Part shown: positions 7,806-15,654 of the stretch, in pieces
How positions within the stretch are numbered: position 1 is the first letter of the stretch
How the letters are laid out: each line of letters begins with the position of its first letter
Source of the DNA: an uncultured Clostridia bacterium
Lineage (GTDB): Bacteria > Bacillota > Clostridia > UMGS1810
Reading direction: 5' to 3'
NCBI GenBank assembly: GCA_937959315.1
Contig: CALGRC010000197.1
Coordinates: forward strand, 1 to 21,617
DNA length: 21,617 nt
Notes under the pieces: model-generated
Seen by the model: only the letters and a program-made list of their open reading frames with translations
The model's database searches: none
Told to the model about the DNA's origin: nothing
Made by a program: the position numbers and the translations under genes

Positions 7806-10414
7806 TAAGATGGAACAAAGGCGTAAGTTTCCTGCTGGCACTTGCAATGCTGCTGTTGCCCGTGCCGTATGTTCCCGGCGTTATAGCGGCAGGGGAAGAT
7901 ACGGCAGAAGAACTGCCGCTGGATGAGACGGCAGATTATTTAAAATTGCTGGCGTTGGGGATTGTTGAGGAAGATGACGATCTGATTTACGAAGATACCA
8001 TCAGCCGCGGGAGGTTTTTGGCGTATATCATCCGGATGTGCGGCTACAGCGGAGCTGTTGTCACGGGTAGTACGCCTAACCCGTTTGTTGATTTGGACGC
8101 AAACAACTTCTATTATGGGGAGGTTTTGGCTGCTTACCAGATTGGGCTCATCAGCGGGGCCGGGGATGCGTTGGTACGGCCGGATGATCCGGTTACCCTT
8201 GCCGAGGCGGCTAAAATACTGGCTGGTGCGCTGGGTTATGGCGAATACTGTGAGGCAAAAGGCGGATATCCCAGCGGTTATTTAGCGGTGGCGGCGCAGT
8301 TGGGCCTGCTTGGCGGGGATATTACAGATACGATGACACCAGCACAGCTTTTGCCCATCCTGTTAAAAACATTGGAAACTGATTTGTTCCAAATTGACCA
8401 GATGTGGATGGAAGACGGGGGGTTATCTTTTACTTATGAGAACCGGCCGGGGCAAACTTTGCTCAACCGGGCGCTAGGGGTAACTTATGAAACAGGGGTG
8501 CTGGATTCTAACGAATATACATCGCTTTACGGTTCGCGGGAAGCTGGCAATGGCATAGTGTGTATAGACGGGGTATCCTATCGGGTTGGCAGTACGCAGG
8601 CAGGGGGACTGTTGGGGTACAGCGTCGAGTTTTATTATCAGACAGAGGGCGGCAGCCGGCTATTGCTGTACATTGGCATGGAAGGGCAAAAAAATGATGT
8701 CACTGTGGTGCGGGACAAGGAAATTGGTATGGAAGAAACTACAGAAACCCAATTTGTCTATTTCCTGGATACAGGACGCGAACAAAAGCTTCAGATATCC
8801 CCTGCAGCTTCACTGCTTATGAACGGCGGGTTAGACAGCTTATCCAAAGAAAAGCTGTGCCCGGAAAATGGTACGGTGACGCTCATTGACAACAACGGTG
8901 ATGGTATGATTGAGGTGGTGAAAGTAGATAGTTACCGCGTTTTGCGGGCAAACGTCATATCTGACCGGGATTATACCATTACAGACGCTATGGGCGGAGC
9001 ACCGGTTACCATTGATCCTGCAGATTCGGATTATGATGTGGTTATTATCCGCAATGGGGAACCCGCAGATTTTGATAGTATCGCAGAAGATGATATCATT
9101 TCTTATGCAGAATCGGCAGGAAATGTAAAAAACATCAAACGTCTTGAAATTTCGTCCAAAACCATCAGCGGTATGGTAGAAGAAACAGAAAAGGACGCGA
9201 TAACCATTCATGGTACTTCCTACCCGGTTGCAAAGACGGTGGCGGTCAATGGGCTGCTTGGCACAACCGGCGTGTTTTATCTCGACCATACCGGCCGGAT
9301 TGTGGACTGGGAAGGTGCGCCAGATGTCGTTTACGGCTATTTGGAGGGTATAGGCAGGACGTCAGAACTGGATCATCCTGTATATGCACATATCTTCACC
9401 GAAAATAACCGCTGGGTGATTTTGGCGTTTGCCGAAAAGGTTTCTTTGAATGATACTTCTGTTAAAAAAGAAGCTGTTTTGTCACTGCTGGGCAGCCAGC
9501 CGGCACAATACAGGCAGCTTATCACCTATACGGTCAATGCAGATGGGGATATCAACAAGCTGTGGACTGCCAAAAAAGAAGGAGAGGATTTTGACGCTTG
9601 GAGCGGTACAGAGGAAGCTTTGATAGAGGCGGGGACCTTCCGGCTGTCTCGCACCATTGCGTCTGCCTCTTATCGGTCTGCCAGCCGCTCATTTAACGGG
9701 CAGGTAAGTGTTTCCAGCGACGCGAAATTGTTTATAGTCCCCGACCAGGATGCTGACGGCAATATGCCGTATGATGAATTTAGCGTGATGTCCGCCAGCG
9801 GGTTAATTGCAGACCGGACCTATACCAATATCCAGGTTTATGATATGAATGAGAGCGGTGTTTCGGATATTTGCGTACTCACGGGCAGCGGTGTGTCAAA
9901 ATCGGTGTACGATCGTTCCAACCTGTTGATTGTGGGAGGGGTTACCACCATTATGGTTCAGGAAGGCGAGGTGGTCCCCGCATTGCGCATCTGGTATGGG
10001 GATGAGAAGGTCAGTGTCCCGCTTGCAGATGAAACGGTGGTCCCGTCTGCCGGCGGCTTGCAGGAAGGGGATGTCATCCAATGCGCGTTTGATGCAGATG
10101 GGAATATCAGCGCTGTCATGAAACGGTTTGATATGGCAAATGGTCTGGAACAGGCATTTATGACCGGTGGTATTTATGCAGGTGCAACCTTTGCGGCCGG
10201 TACTATCCGCAGCTATGACAGCGATACGCAGACAGTGCTGTTTGACAGCGGCGACCCGTTTGTATTCAGTTCCACAGGCCTGGGGAATGTGTATGTTTAT
10301 GATACGGAACGCAATCGTGTGGAACGGGGGACGGCCGCCGATTTGCAGGAAGGGGAATATGCGTTTGTGCGGTTGCAGTATTTGCAGGCCAAAGATGTGG
10401 TGATTTATCAGTAA
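7802..10414 (+). CDS. SLH-domain surface protein of unknown function, beta-rich
   Basis: 870 residues. The start is the ATG of an ATGA overlap with the previous stop, which suggests translational coupling. This start gives a proper signal peptide (MIRWNKG, long hydrophobic core, cleavage near VIAAG). Residues about 40-150 hold SLH-like repeats (TISRGRFLAYIIR, FVDLDANNFYYGEV, PDDPVTLAEAAKIL patterns), here at the N-terminal end, unlike the preceding protein. The remaining 700 residues are beta-rich with small repeated units of the form G-x-V-x(6)-I-T-I-x-G-x-x-Y-x-V, and include a Ca-binding-like loop DNNGDGMIEVV. I do not recognise a catalytic domain. It is the last gene of the lyase operon and is followed by a weak hairpin. 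A structural or glycan-handling surface role is only inferred from context. Confidence 0.7.
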   Translation: MIRWNKGVSFLLALAMLLLPVPYVPGVIAAGEDTAEELPLDETADYLKLLALGIVEEDDDLIYEDTISRGRFLAYIIRMCGYSGAVVTGSTPNPFVDLDANNFYYGEVLAAYQIGLISGAGDALVRPDDPVTLAEAAKILAGALGYGEYCEAKGGYPSGYLAVAAQLGLLGGDITDTMTPAQLLPILLKTLETDLFQIDQMWMEDGGLSFTYENRPGQTLLNRALGVTYETGVLDSNEYTSLYGSREAGNGIVCIDGVSYRVGSTQAGGLLGYSVEFYYQTEGGSRLLLYIGMEGQKNDVTVVRDKEIGMEETTETQFVYFLDTGREQKLQISPAASLLMNGGLDSLSKEKLCPENGTVTLIDNNGDGMIEVVKVDSYRVLRANVISDRDYTITDAMGGAPVTIDPADSDYDVVIIRNGEPADFDSIAEDDIISYAESAGNVKNIKRLEISSKTISGMVEETEKDAITIHGTSYPVAKTVAVNGLLGTTGVFYLDHTGRIVDWEGAPDVVYGYLEGIGRTSELDHPVYAHIFTENNRWVILAFAEKVSLNDTSVKKEAVLSLLGSQPAQYRQLITYTVNADGDINKLWTAKKEGEDFDAWSGTEEALIEAGTFRLSRTIASASYRSASRSFNGQVSVSSDAKLFIVPDQDADGNMPYDEFSVMSASGLIADRTYTNIQVYDMNESGVSDICVLTGSGVSKSVYDRSNLLIVGGVTTIMVQEGEVVPALRIWYGDEKVSVPLADETVVPSAGGLQEGDVIQCAFDADGNISAVMKRFDMANGLEQAFMTGGIYAGATFAAGTIRSYDSDTQTVLFDSGDPFVFSSTGLGNVYVYDTERNRVERGTAADLQEGEYAFVRLQYLQAKDVVIYQ

Positions 10415-10420
10415 AAGCAG

Positions 10421-10455
10421 TATCGGCGCTTCCGATAGTCGGCTATGGATTTTTT
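10421..10455 (+). terminator. Possible weak intrinsic terminator after the lyase operon
   Basis: A TATCGG/CCGATA stem (10421-10426 with 10432-10437) and an alternative ATAG/CTAT stem (10435-10438 with 10443-10446) precede a run of six T at 10450-10455. Both stems are short, so termination may be partial. Confidence 0.35.
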
Positions 10456-10459
10456 GTAT

Positions 10460-10488
10460 TTGACTTTCGCTTCTTCCAGACATACAAT
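10460..10488 (+). promoter_or_regulatory. Sigma-A type promoter for the DUF554-lysR pair
   Basis: TTGACT (10460-10465), a 17-nt spacer and TACAAT (10483-10488). It lies about 30 nt before the start codon, with an AGGAGG site at 10504-10509. Near-consensus boxes with ideal spacing. Confidence 0.7.
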
Positions 10489-10517
10489 AGAACAAACAAA
10501 AAAAGGAGGCGGAAGAC

Positions 10518-11234
10518 ATGGTGGGTACGCTGTTTGACGGCGGTGCAATTTTTCTAGGGGCGGTGCTTGGCCGAATGTTCCGGCGTGTTTTACAGCGGGT
10601 CCCGCACCGTTCCTGTTTTCAAATCTTAGGGGTCGCGGTTTCGGTGATGGCCATCACCGGCCTTTGCACCAGTATGCTCCAGCCGGATAACCAGGTGTTG
10701 AGCAACCATCATTTGACGGCGATTATGTTAAGCTTTATTGTTGGTGCAATTGTCGGGGAGCTGTGCAGGCTGGAAGCGCGCACAGAAGCGCTGTCTGCCA
10801 GGCTGGAAGGAAAGGCGGCTGGCGGCGCAAACCTGATGGCGGCGTTTTTCAGCGGCAGCATCTTTTTTATCGTTGGCGCCTTGCAGCTGACAGGGCCTGT
10901 GAACAGCGCACTGCTGGGGGACAACAGTGCGCTGTTTACCAAAGCGGTGATTGACTTTCCGTTTGCAGTGGTCTTTGGGGCGGCATTTGGGCTGGGCACC
11001 GCGCTTTCTGCAATCCCCGTCATGCTGGTGCAGATATTGATAGGCCTGTTTGCCAAAAGTTTGGCGCCGGTTCTGACTTCCGGCGCGGTATCGCAAATCA
11101 ATGCGGTTGGGTATATCATCTTGCTGTGCCTGGGGCTCAATTTGCTGTTTGACCGCATTGTGAAAATCAATACGGTCAATTTGATCCCATCGGTGGGTGT
11201 TGTACTGTTATTCCATGTACTGCTGGGGGAATAG
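10518..11234 (+). CDS. DUF554 family integral membrane protein
   Basis: 238 residues; ATG placed 8 nt after AGGAGG. The protein is almost entirely hydrophobic, with about six to seven membrane segments. It has the DUF554 (YdfK-like) pattern: an N-terminal G-T-x-x-D-G-G-A-I-x-x-G segment, the IVGAIVGEL helix, a cytoplasmic E-A-R-T-E-A-L-x-x-R-L-E stretch, the FFSGSIFFIVGALQL helix and a C-terminal NTVNLIPS motif. The biochemical function of this family is not established to my knowledge; a transport role is often assumed. It is followed 13 bp later by a LysR regulator gene, so the two are probably cotranscribed from the promoter just upstream. Confidence 0.85.
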   Translation: MVGTLFDGGAIFLGAVLGRMFRRVLQRVPHRSCFQILGVAVSVMAITGLCTSMLQPDNQVLSNHHLTAIMLSFIVGAIVGELCRLEARTEALSARLEGKAAGGANLMAAFFSGSIFFIVGALQLTGPVNSALLGDNSALFTKAVIDFPFAVVFGAAFGLGTALSAIPVMLVQILIGLFAKSLAPVLTSGAVSQINAVGYIILLCLGLNLLFDRIVKINTVNLIPSVGVVLLFHVLLGE

Positions 11235-11247
11235 GGAGGAATGGTTT

Positions 11248-12165
11248 ATGACATTGCAGCAGTGCAGGTATGTTTTGCAAATTGTGCGGGACGGTTCATT
11301 TTCAGCGGCAGCTAAGTCGCTCTATATTTCCCAGTCCAGCCTTTCCGCGGCGGTTATGGATTTAGAGCGGGAACTGGGGATCCGGTTGTTTGAACGTTCC
11401 AACCGGGGCGTGACGGTAACCGGGGATGGTATGGAATTTATAGGATATGCCCGCCAGCTTGTTTCACAGGCGGATATCGTGCGGGAACGGTATAGCCGGC
11501 AGGCGTGGGAATCGCGGTATTTTTCGGTTTCTACCCAGCATTATGACTTTGTAGCGGAAGCGTTTGTCACTTTCATAAGCCGGCAGCCAGACGGGTGTTA
11601 CAGTTTTTCGCTTAAGGAAACACGCACCTGCGAAGTGATTGAAGATGTAAAAACCTTTAAAAGCGAGCTGGGTATTTTAAAAGTAGATGATGTATCCGGC
11701 CGGTTTATGGAACATTTGTTTAAAAACAATGGGTTATCCTTTTATCCGCTGCTTGCGGCCACCTCTCATTTGTTTGTCGGGATACATCATCCGCTCTCAG
11801 GCCATGCGAGCGTAACCAAAAAGGAATTTTCCGATTATCCGTATATTACCTATGAACAGGGGGAACGGGATGCCGCGCCCTTTTCAGAGGAGCTGTTTGA
11901 GCCGTTCAGCAACCGCAGGAATCTGCGGATTGATGACCGGGCGACGCTGATGAACCTCCTGCTGGATACCGATAGCTGTACAGTGGGTACCGGTATCATG
12001 GCTTCCAAGCTCAACAATGGGTCAATCGCTGCCATTCCTATTGAGGATGCGCAGACCTGTAAAATTGGGTATTTGGTACGGGAAGATATAGAACTTACCG
12101 ATACGGCAGAACAGTTTATTCAAATTTTAAAAGATACGGTGCATACAACAGTGTGTGAAGCATAA
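11248..12165 (+). CDS. LysR-type transcriptional regulator
   Basis: 305 residues. The start is the ATG at 11248, 7 nt after AGGGAGGA; it gives the usual LysR beginning (MTLQQCRYVLQIV). Residues 1-60 are the winged helix-turn-helix with the family signature (FSAAAKSLYISQSSLSAAV, then LERELGIRLFER). About 90-300 form the effector-binding domain. The effector cannot be inferred. LysR proteins usually control a neighbouring gene; here the neighbour is the DUF554 gene in the same transcript, not a divergent one. The stop codon overlaps the A-tract of the following terminator. Confidence 0.92.
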   Translation: MTLQQCRYVLQIVRDGSFSAAAKSLYISQSSLSAAVMDLERELGIRLFERSNRGVTVTGDGMEFIGYARQLVSQADIVRERYSRQAWESRYFSVSTQHYDFVAEAFVTFISRQPDGCYSFSLKETRTCEVIEDVKTFKSELGILKVDDVSGRFMEHLFKNNGLSFYPLLAATSHLFVGIHHPLSGHASVTKKEFSDYPYITYEQGERDAAPFSEELFEPFSNRRNLRIDDRATLMNLLLDTDSCTVGTGIMASKLNNGSIAAIPIEDAQTCKIGYLVREDIELTDTAEQFIQILKDTVHTTVCEA

Positions 12166-12201
12166 AAACCCCCTGCCCGGGAGACCGGGCAGGGGGTTTT
12201 T
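12164..12201. terminator. Strong bidirectional intrinsic terminator between convergent operons
   Basis: A perfect 12-bp GC-rich stem (12169-12180 with 12185-12196) with a GAGA loop. It is flanked by A5 on the left and T5 on the right, so it works as a terminator on both strands. It serves the DUF554-lysR operon and the convergent mntP operon. Both stop codons lie at its edges. Confidence 0.95.
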
Positions 12202-12766
12202 ATGGTAATAGGTTTAAGTGCTCCAACAGAATTTTTAGGCCGATTCCAATGAGGATGATACCGCCGAACAACTCCGCCTTATTTTTGAATGTTTCCCCGA
12301 ATTTGCTGCCAAGCTTGACGCCGGCTGCCGAAATGATAAAGGTCGTCAGCCCGATGGAGCATACGGCGGGGATGAGCTGCACCTGCAAAAAGGCAAAAGT
12401 GACGCCCAGCGCCAGCGCGTCGATGCTGGTTGCAACCGCTAACACCAGCATATTCCGTGAGGAAAGGGAAGCATCCGGACAGGTTTCTTGTTTTTTCGAT
12501 AGGGCTTCTACTATCATTTTCATTCCTAAAAAGGCCAGCAGGGCAAAGGCAATCCAGTGGTCAACAGCGGTAATTAGGGCGCGGAACTGTACGCCTAAAA
12601 AATATCCGGCCAACGGCATCAGCGCCTGGAAAATGCCAAACCACAGCCCAACCCACAGGCAGTGTTTGAGTTTTACGCCGCGCAGGGCAAACCCTTTGCA
12701 GATTGCCACCGCAAATGCATCCATAGAGACGCCGACAGCCAACAGTAATAATTCTAAAATTCCCAT
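12200..12766 (-). CDS. mntP: MntP-type manganese efflux pump
   Basis: 188 residues counted from the ATG at 12766. The sequence matches the MntP (former DUF204) family: two homologous three-helix halves, each with an acidic motif in a membrane helix, SMDAFAV (D16) and TSIDALALG (D116). The helix AAGVKLGSKFG and a final hydrophobic helix follow. The family exports Mn(II) from the cytoplasm. It is the last gene of a minus-strand operon, 10 bp after the glycosyltransferase gene. Its own ribosome binding site is poor (AAAGGT lies 14 nt away), so translation may be coupled to the gene upstream. I see no yybP-ykoY manganese riboswitch in front of it, unlike many mntP genes. Confidence 0.92.
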   Translation of the reverse strand: MGILELLLLAVGVSMDAFAVAICKGFALRGVKLKHCLWVGLWFGIFQALMPLAGYFLGVQFRALITAVDHWIAFALLAFLGMKMIVEALSKKQETCPDASLSSRNMLVLAVATSIDALALGVTFAFLQVQLIPAVCSIGLTTFIISAAGVKLGSKFGETFKNKAELFGGIILIGIGLKILLEHLNLLP

Positions 12767-12776
12767 TTGGGTTATC

Positions 12777-13892
12777 TCACACCTTTTTCGTTGTTTGTTC
12801 CAGCAAATTGCAGATGTCCGCGGCTGCTTCCCGGTTGACCCAACGGTGCTGCGCCGCTGCCATGCGTTGCGCAGTTTCCCTGTTTTGCAGCTTACGGACG
12901 GCGTTTGGGAGCTGTTCTGGCTGTTCAACCAGTAAACTCATGCCGTGCTGTGCAAAAAAGGTTGCATTGTGTGTTTCGCAGCCGGGGATAGGCGATATAT
13001 GGATAAGCGGGATGCCAGATACCGCCGCTTCGGTGGAAGACAGGCCGCCTGGTTTTGTGATAAAACAGTCACAAGCTTTGAGGTATCCAGACATCTTTGA
13101 GGTACTTTCCAATACTCTGACCTGATGGTTTCCTGCATATATAGAACGCAGCGATTGATACAGCCGCTGATTTTTTCCGCAGACTATAATTAAACCATAA
13201 TTTCCCTCTTCCGTCAAGAAGTTTTGCAGCGATTTTGCCGCCGCGGCCAGTTTGCCGGCCCCTATGCTGCCTCCCGACAGCAAAAGATAGTGGTTTTGCG
13301 GCTGCAAACCAAGCTGGGCACATGCGTTTTCCCGGCTTTGCTGTGCGCGGAATGCAGCCCGCACGGGAATTCCATAGGCACGTATTTTTGCCTCGGGGAT
13401 ATGGCGCCTGGAAAATTCGCCGGCTAATGCGGGCGATGGGATGATATACCAGTCACAGTCAGTTTCTTCTGTAAATGGGATGCAAGTGTAGTCGGTAGCT
13501 ACCAGCATGGTTTGCGGCAGCGATGCTTTTGGCAAATGGGCCAGCATTTGCGCCGGGAATAGATGCGTCATCACAATGGCGTCAAATGGATGTTCCTTTA
13601 AAAAACGCTGCATTTGCGATGCCATCTTCCCGTTTGCCCAGTAGACGGGGGAACGGACAGGCAGCTTTCGGTATTCTTCGCCAAGCGAGTAGAGCAGCCC
13701 AAAAGATTTGGGGGACCGCTGTACCAGCCGAATATAGGAATTTCCCACATATGCCGCGGTATGTTTGCCGGCAAGCTGGAACGGGTCTAAAAAGGTGACG
13801 GCATGCCCGCGCTGTTCCAATTCTTCTGCAATGGCCTTGCCCGCAGTATTGTGCCCGCCGCCTGTTCCGCACGATAATATCATTACTTCCAT
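12777..13892 (-). CDS. GT28 glycosyltransferase, processive diacylglycerol glucosyltransferase-like (UgtP/MGDG synthase type)
   Basis: 371 residues with AAGGTGG 8 nt before the ATG. The N-terminal lipid-acceptor domain begins with the Gly-rich loop SCGTGGGHN (7-15). A DPFQ element and a YIRLVQRSPKSFGLLY segment typical of MGDG-synthase/UgtP proteins follow. The C-terminal UDP-sugar domain has the TKPGGLSSTEA motif (P281-G283, E288). Members transfer glucose or galactose from UDP-sugar to diacylglycerol at the inner membrane face, making glycolipids and lipoteichoic-acid anchors. It overlaps the upstream PlsY-like gene by 10 bp, which fits a lipid pathway. The donor sugar and the number of transfers are not visible. 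MurG is excluded because the N-terminal domain is of the MGDG type. Confidence 0.87.
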   Translation of the reverse strand: MEVMILSCGTGGGHNTAGKAIAEELEQRGHAVTFLDPFQLAGKHTAAYVGNSYIRLVQRSPKSFGLLYSLGEEYRKLPVRSPVYWANGKMASQMQRFLKEHPFDAIVMTHLFPAQMLAHLPKASLPQTMLVATDYTCIPFTEETDCDWYIIPSPALAGEFSRRHIPEAKIRAYGIPVRAAFRAQQSRENACAQLGLQPQNHYLLLSGGSIGAGKLAAAAKSLQNFLTEEGNYGLIIVCGKNQRLYQSLRSIYAGNHQVRVLESTSKMSGYLKACDCFITKPGGLSSTEAAVSGIPLIHISPIPGCETHNATFFAQHGMSLLVEQPEQLPNAVRKLQNRETAQRMAAAQHRWVNREAAADICNLLEQTTKKV

Positions 13893-14485
13893 ATGGCATC
13901 CACCTTACAAGCTGCCTTTTTTTCCGGGCAGGACAGGAGTTTTCCCAGTACAATTGCGGCGATCAGCGCAAACCCGATGGTGATGGGCGGGAATAGGGCA
14001 AGCGGGATCATGCCGGCCGTGCAGACCAGATAGGTAATGATGGTCCTGTGATAATTGGGCGTGATTTTGACAATCAGGGAAAAGAATAAAAAGGTCCCTG
14101 CCAAGAGCAGCAGGGGACGTACTTCAGGCAGTAACCCCAGCAGGCATCCAAACGTTACAGCAATGCCTTTTCCGCCGCGGAACCGGTGGAATACAGGGAA
14201 AATATGCCCTAGGACTGGCGCCGCCATCACAAGGGAAATGCCGCTTGACAGGGGGGAGCCGTACAGGTATAAAAATACCGGCAAAAACCCTTTGAGCAAG
14301 TCGCAGCACAAGGTCAGTACACCGCATAGGAACCCGCCGTACTGGAAAGCGTTAAAAGTACCGGGGTTTTGGTCTGATTCTTTTTCCGGCAGGATTTCTT
14401 TTCCAAAAAGCCATCCGAAGTAGCGGGCGAACAATAGGCTGCCAGATAGGTAGCCGCAGCCTGCAAACAGCAGCGTCCTCCCCAT
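13883..14485 (-). CDS. Divergent PlsY-like glycerol-3-phosphate acyltransferase
   Basis: 200 residues from the ATG at 14485. I chose it over the GTG at 14494 because AAGGAG (14494-14499) lies 8 nt before the ATG but overlaps the GTG. The protein is polytopic. It keeps PlsY landmarks: SGSLLFA near the N-terminus, NPGTFN (40-45), DLLKG (62-66) and GHIFPVF then RFRGGKG (93-107). PlsY moves an acyl group from acyl-phosphate to glycerol-3-phosphate, the first step of phospholipid synthesis. The usual GSGN motif reads SDQN here, and the later small-residue motif after the fourth helix is not recognisable. It may therefore be a paralogue with altered substrate and not the housekeeping enzyme. First gene of the lipid operon. 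Confidence 0.82.
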   Translation of the reverse strand: MGRTLLFAGCGYLSGSLLFARYFGWLFGKEILPEKESDQNPGTFNAFQYGGFLCGVLTLCCDLLKGFLPVFLYLYGSPLSSGISLVMAAPVLGHIFPVFHRFRGGKGIAVTFGCLLGLLPEVRPLLLLAGTFLFFSLIVKITPNYHRTIITYLVCTAGMIPLALFPPITIGFALIAAIVLGKLLSCPEKKAACKVDAIWK

Positions 14486-14531
14486 ATCCCTCACTCCTTT
14501 TTTGCTGTCAGAAGTTTGAAAATAAAATCTA

Positions 14532-14560
14532 TTGAAATCATACGCTGCTTATGATACAAT
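14532..14560 (+). promoter_or_regulatory. Sigma-A type promoter with extended -10 for the DUF368 gene
   Basis: TTGAAA (14532-14537), a 17-nt spacer and TACAAT (14555-14560), preceded by TG at 14552-14553 (extended -10). It points right toward the DUF368 gene, leaving a leader of roughly 115 nt. Confidence 0.65.
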
Positions 14561-14575
14561 AGAACCACTTATTAT

Positions 14576-14603
14576 ATTATATGGAAGTATTAAATGATGA
14601 CAT
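14576..14603 (-). promoter_or_regulatory. Probable promoter of the plsY-like/GT28/mntP operon
   Basis: On the minus strand there is a perfect TATAAT (14581-14576) with ATGTCA (14603-14598) 16 nt upstream. A second overlapping TATAAT lies at 14576-14571. The start site would fall near 14569, giving a leader of about 85 nt before the PlsY-like ATG. The -10 is strong; the -35 is only a 4/6 match. Confidence 0.45.
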
Positions 14604-14681
14604 ATTTTTTATTACATCATACCACGGAATTGCAAATCTGGCAAGTATATAGTTTTGCGCTGGGTGAAAAAGAAGGCCGGG

Positions 14682-15533
14682 ATGGATGATGGCTTGGATG
14701 GAGGAATGTTGGTGCAGCCACAAAAACGAAAGAAATTCTATTTTCTTATTTATTTTTTACAAGGTATGCTGGTAGGTACCGGCGCAATTTTACCCGGCGT
14801 CAGCGGCGGTGTGCTTTGTGTTGCATTTGGCATCTACGAGCCTATGATGGAATTTTTAAACCACCCGTTTGTGTCTTTCCGCAAAAAATACCGGTTGTTT
14901 ATTCCGCTGCTGCTGGGCGGGATGGTTGGTTTTGTCCTGTTGGCGAAAGCGGTGGAGTGGTTTTTGGCGGTATCTGCAACGGCGGCGCTGGCTCTGTTTT
15001 CTGGTTTGATATGCGGGACAGTGCCGGGGCTTTTGAAAAAATCGGCGGCCATTGGGCAGAAAAAAGGCTGGAATTGCTTTATTATCACATTAATTGCTTC
15101 CTTTACCTTTTTTCATTTATTGGAAGCTGGCATTGGCGGCGCTATTGTGCCAAATATGTGGTGGTACCTGTTTTGCGGGTTTGTCTGGGGGTTAAGCATG
15201 GTTATCCCGGGCCTGAGCTCATCGTCTATCCTGCTGTTTATGGGATTGTATCAGCCCATGGCGCAAGGGATCGGCAATTTGGATTTTATGGTTTTAATCC
15301 CGCTGGGGATTGGCTTTTTGGCTACTATCGCAGCGGCTTCCCGGCTGGTGAATTATTTGCTGCAGCACTATGCGGCGGCAATGTCCCGCATCATTTTGGG
15401 GTTTGTGATATCTTCTGTTTTAATGATTACGCCGACGGCATTTGCCGGGCCGGTACAGCTTTTGATTGGGATAGGGTGTTTTGCAGGCGGGTATCTGCTG
15501 TCATGGTGGATGGACCGTTCTAAAAAAGAGTGA
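14682..15533 (+). CDS. DUF368 family membrane protein (PopT-type undecaprenyl-phosphate translocase)
   Basis: 283 residues from the ATG at 14682; an AAGG element lies 5 nt upstream. The frame stays open upstream to TTG/GTG codons, and another ATG at 14706 has GGAGG almost touching it, so the exact start is uncertain. After a short basic N-terminus there are about eight membrane segments. Two inverted-repeat loops carry the DUF368 signatures ILPGVSGGVL and IPGLSSSSIL. DUF368 proteins have been reported to flip undecaprenyl phosphate back across the membrane, recycling the lipid carrier of wall synthesis. The gene faces away from a membrane-lipid operon, so both flanks concern envelope lipids. 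No clear terminator follows it; the cobalamin-regulated unit starts about 60 bp later. Confidence 0.85.
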   Translation: MDDGLDGGMLVQPQKRKKFYFLIYFLQGMLVGTGAILPGVSGGVLCVAFGIYEPMMEFLNHPFVSFRKKYRLFIPLLLGGMVGFVLLAKAVEWFLAVSATAALALFSGLICGTVPGLLKKSAAIGQKKGWNCFIITLIASFTFFHLLEAGIGGAIVPNMWWYLFCGFVWGLSMVIPGLSSSSILLFMGLYQPMAQGIGNLDFMVLIPLGIGFLATIAAASRLVNYLLQHYAAAMSRIILGFVISSVLMITPTAFAGPVQLLIGIGCFAGGYLLSWWMDRSKKE

Positions 15534-15594
15534 GATTGAGCGTATGACAATTTGGCGTTCTTTTGTAATTTTCCGCTATTTTTTGCGCAGGTGC

Positions 15595-15623
15595 TTGACA
15601 AAATCTGCGTTTCATACTACGAT
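15595..15623 (+). promoter_or_regulatory. Sigma-A type promoter of the cobalamin uptake operon
   Basis: Perfect TTGACA (15595-15600), 17-nt spacer and TACGAT (15618-15623). The predicted start near 15630 lies about 25-30 nt before the riboswitch aptamer. Confidence 0.75.
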
Positions 15624-15654
15624 ACTATCGGGTATATGAAAAAGTTGATAATAT

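Noticed and set aside
12249..12935. Plus-strand frame opposite mntP and the end of the glycosyltransferase
   Set aside because: Shadow of two well-supported minus-strand genes.
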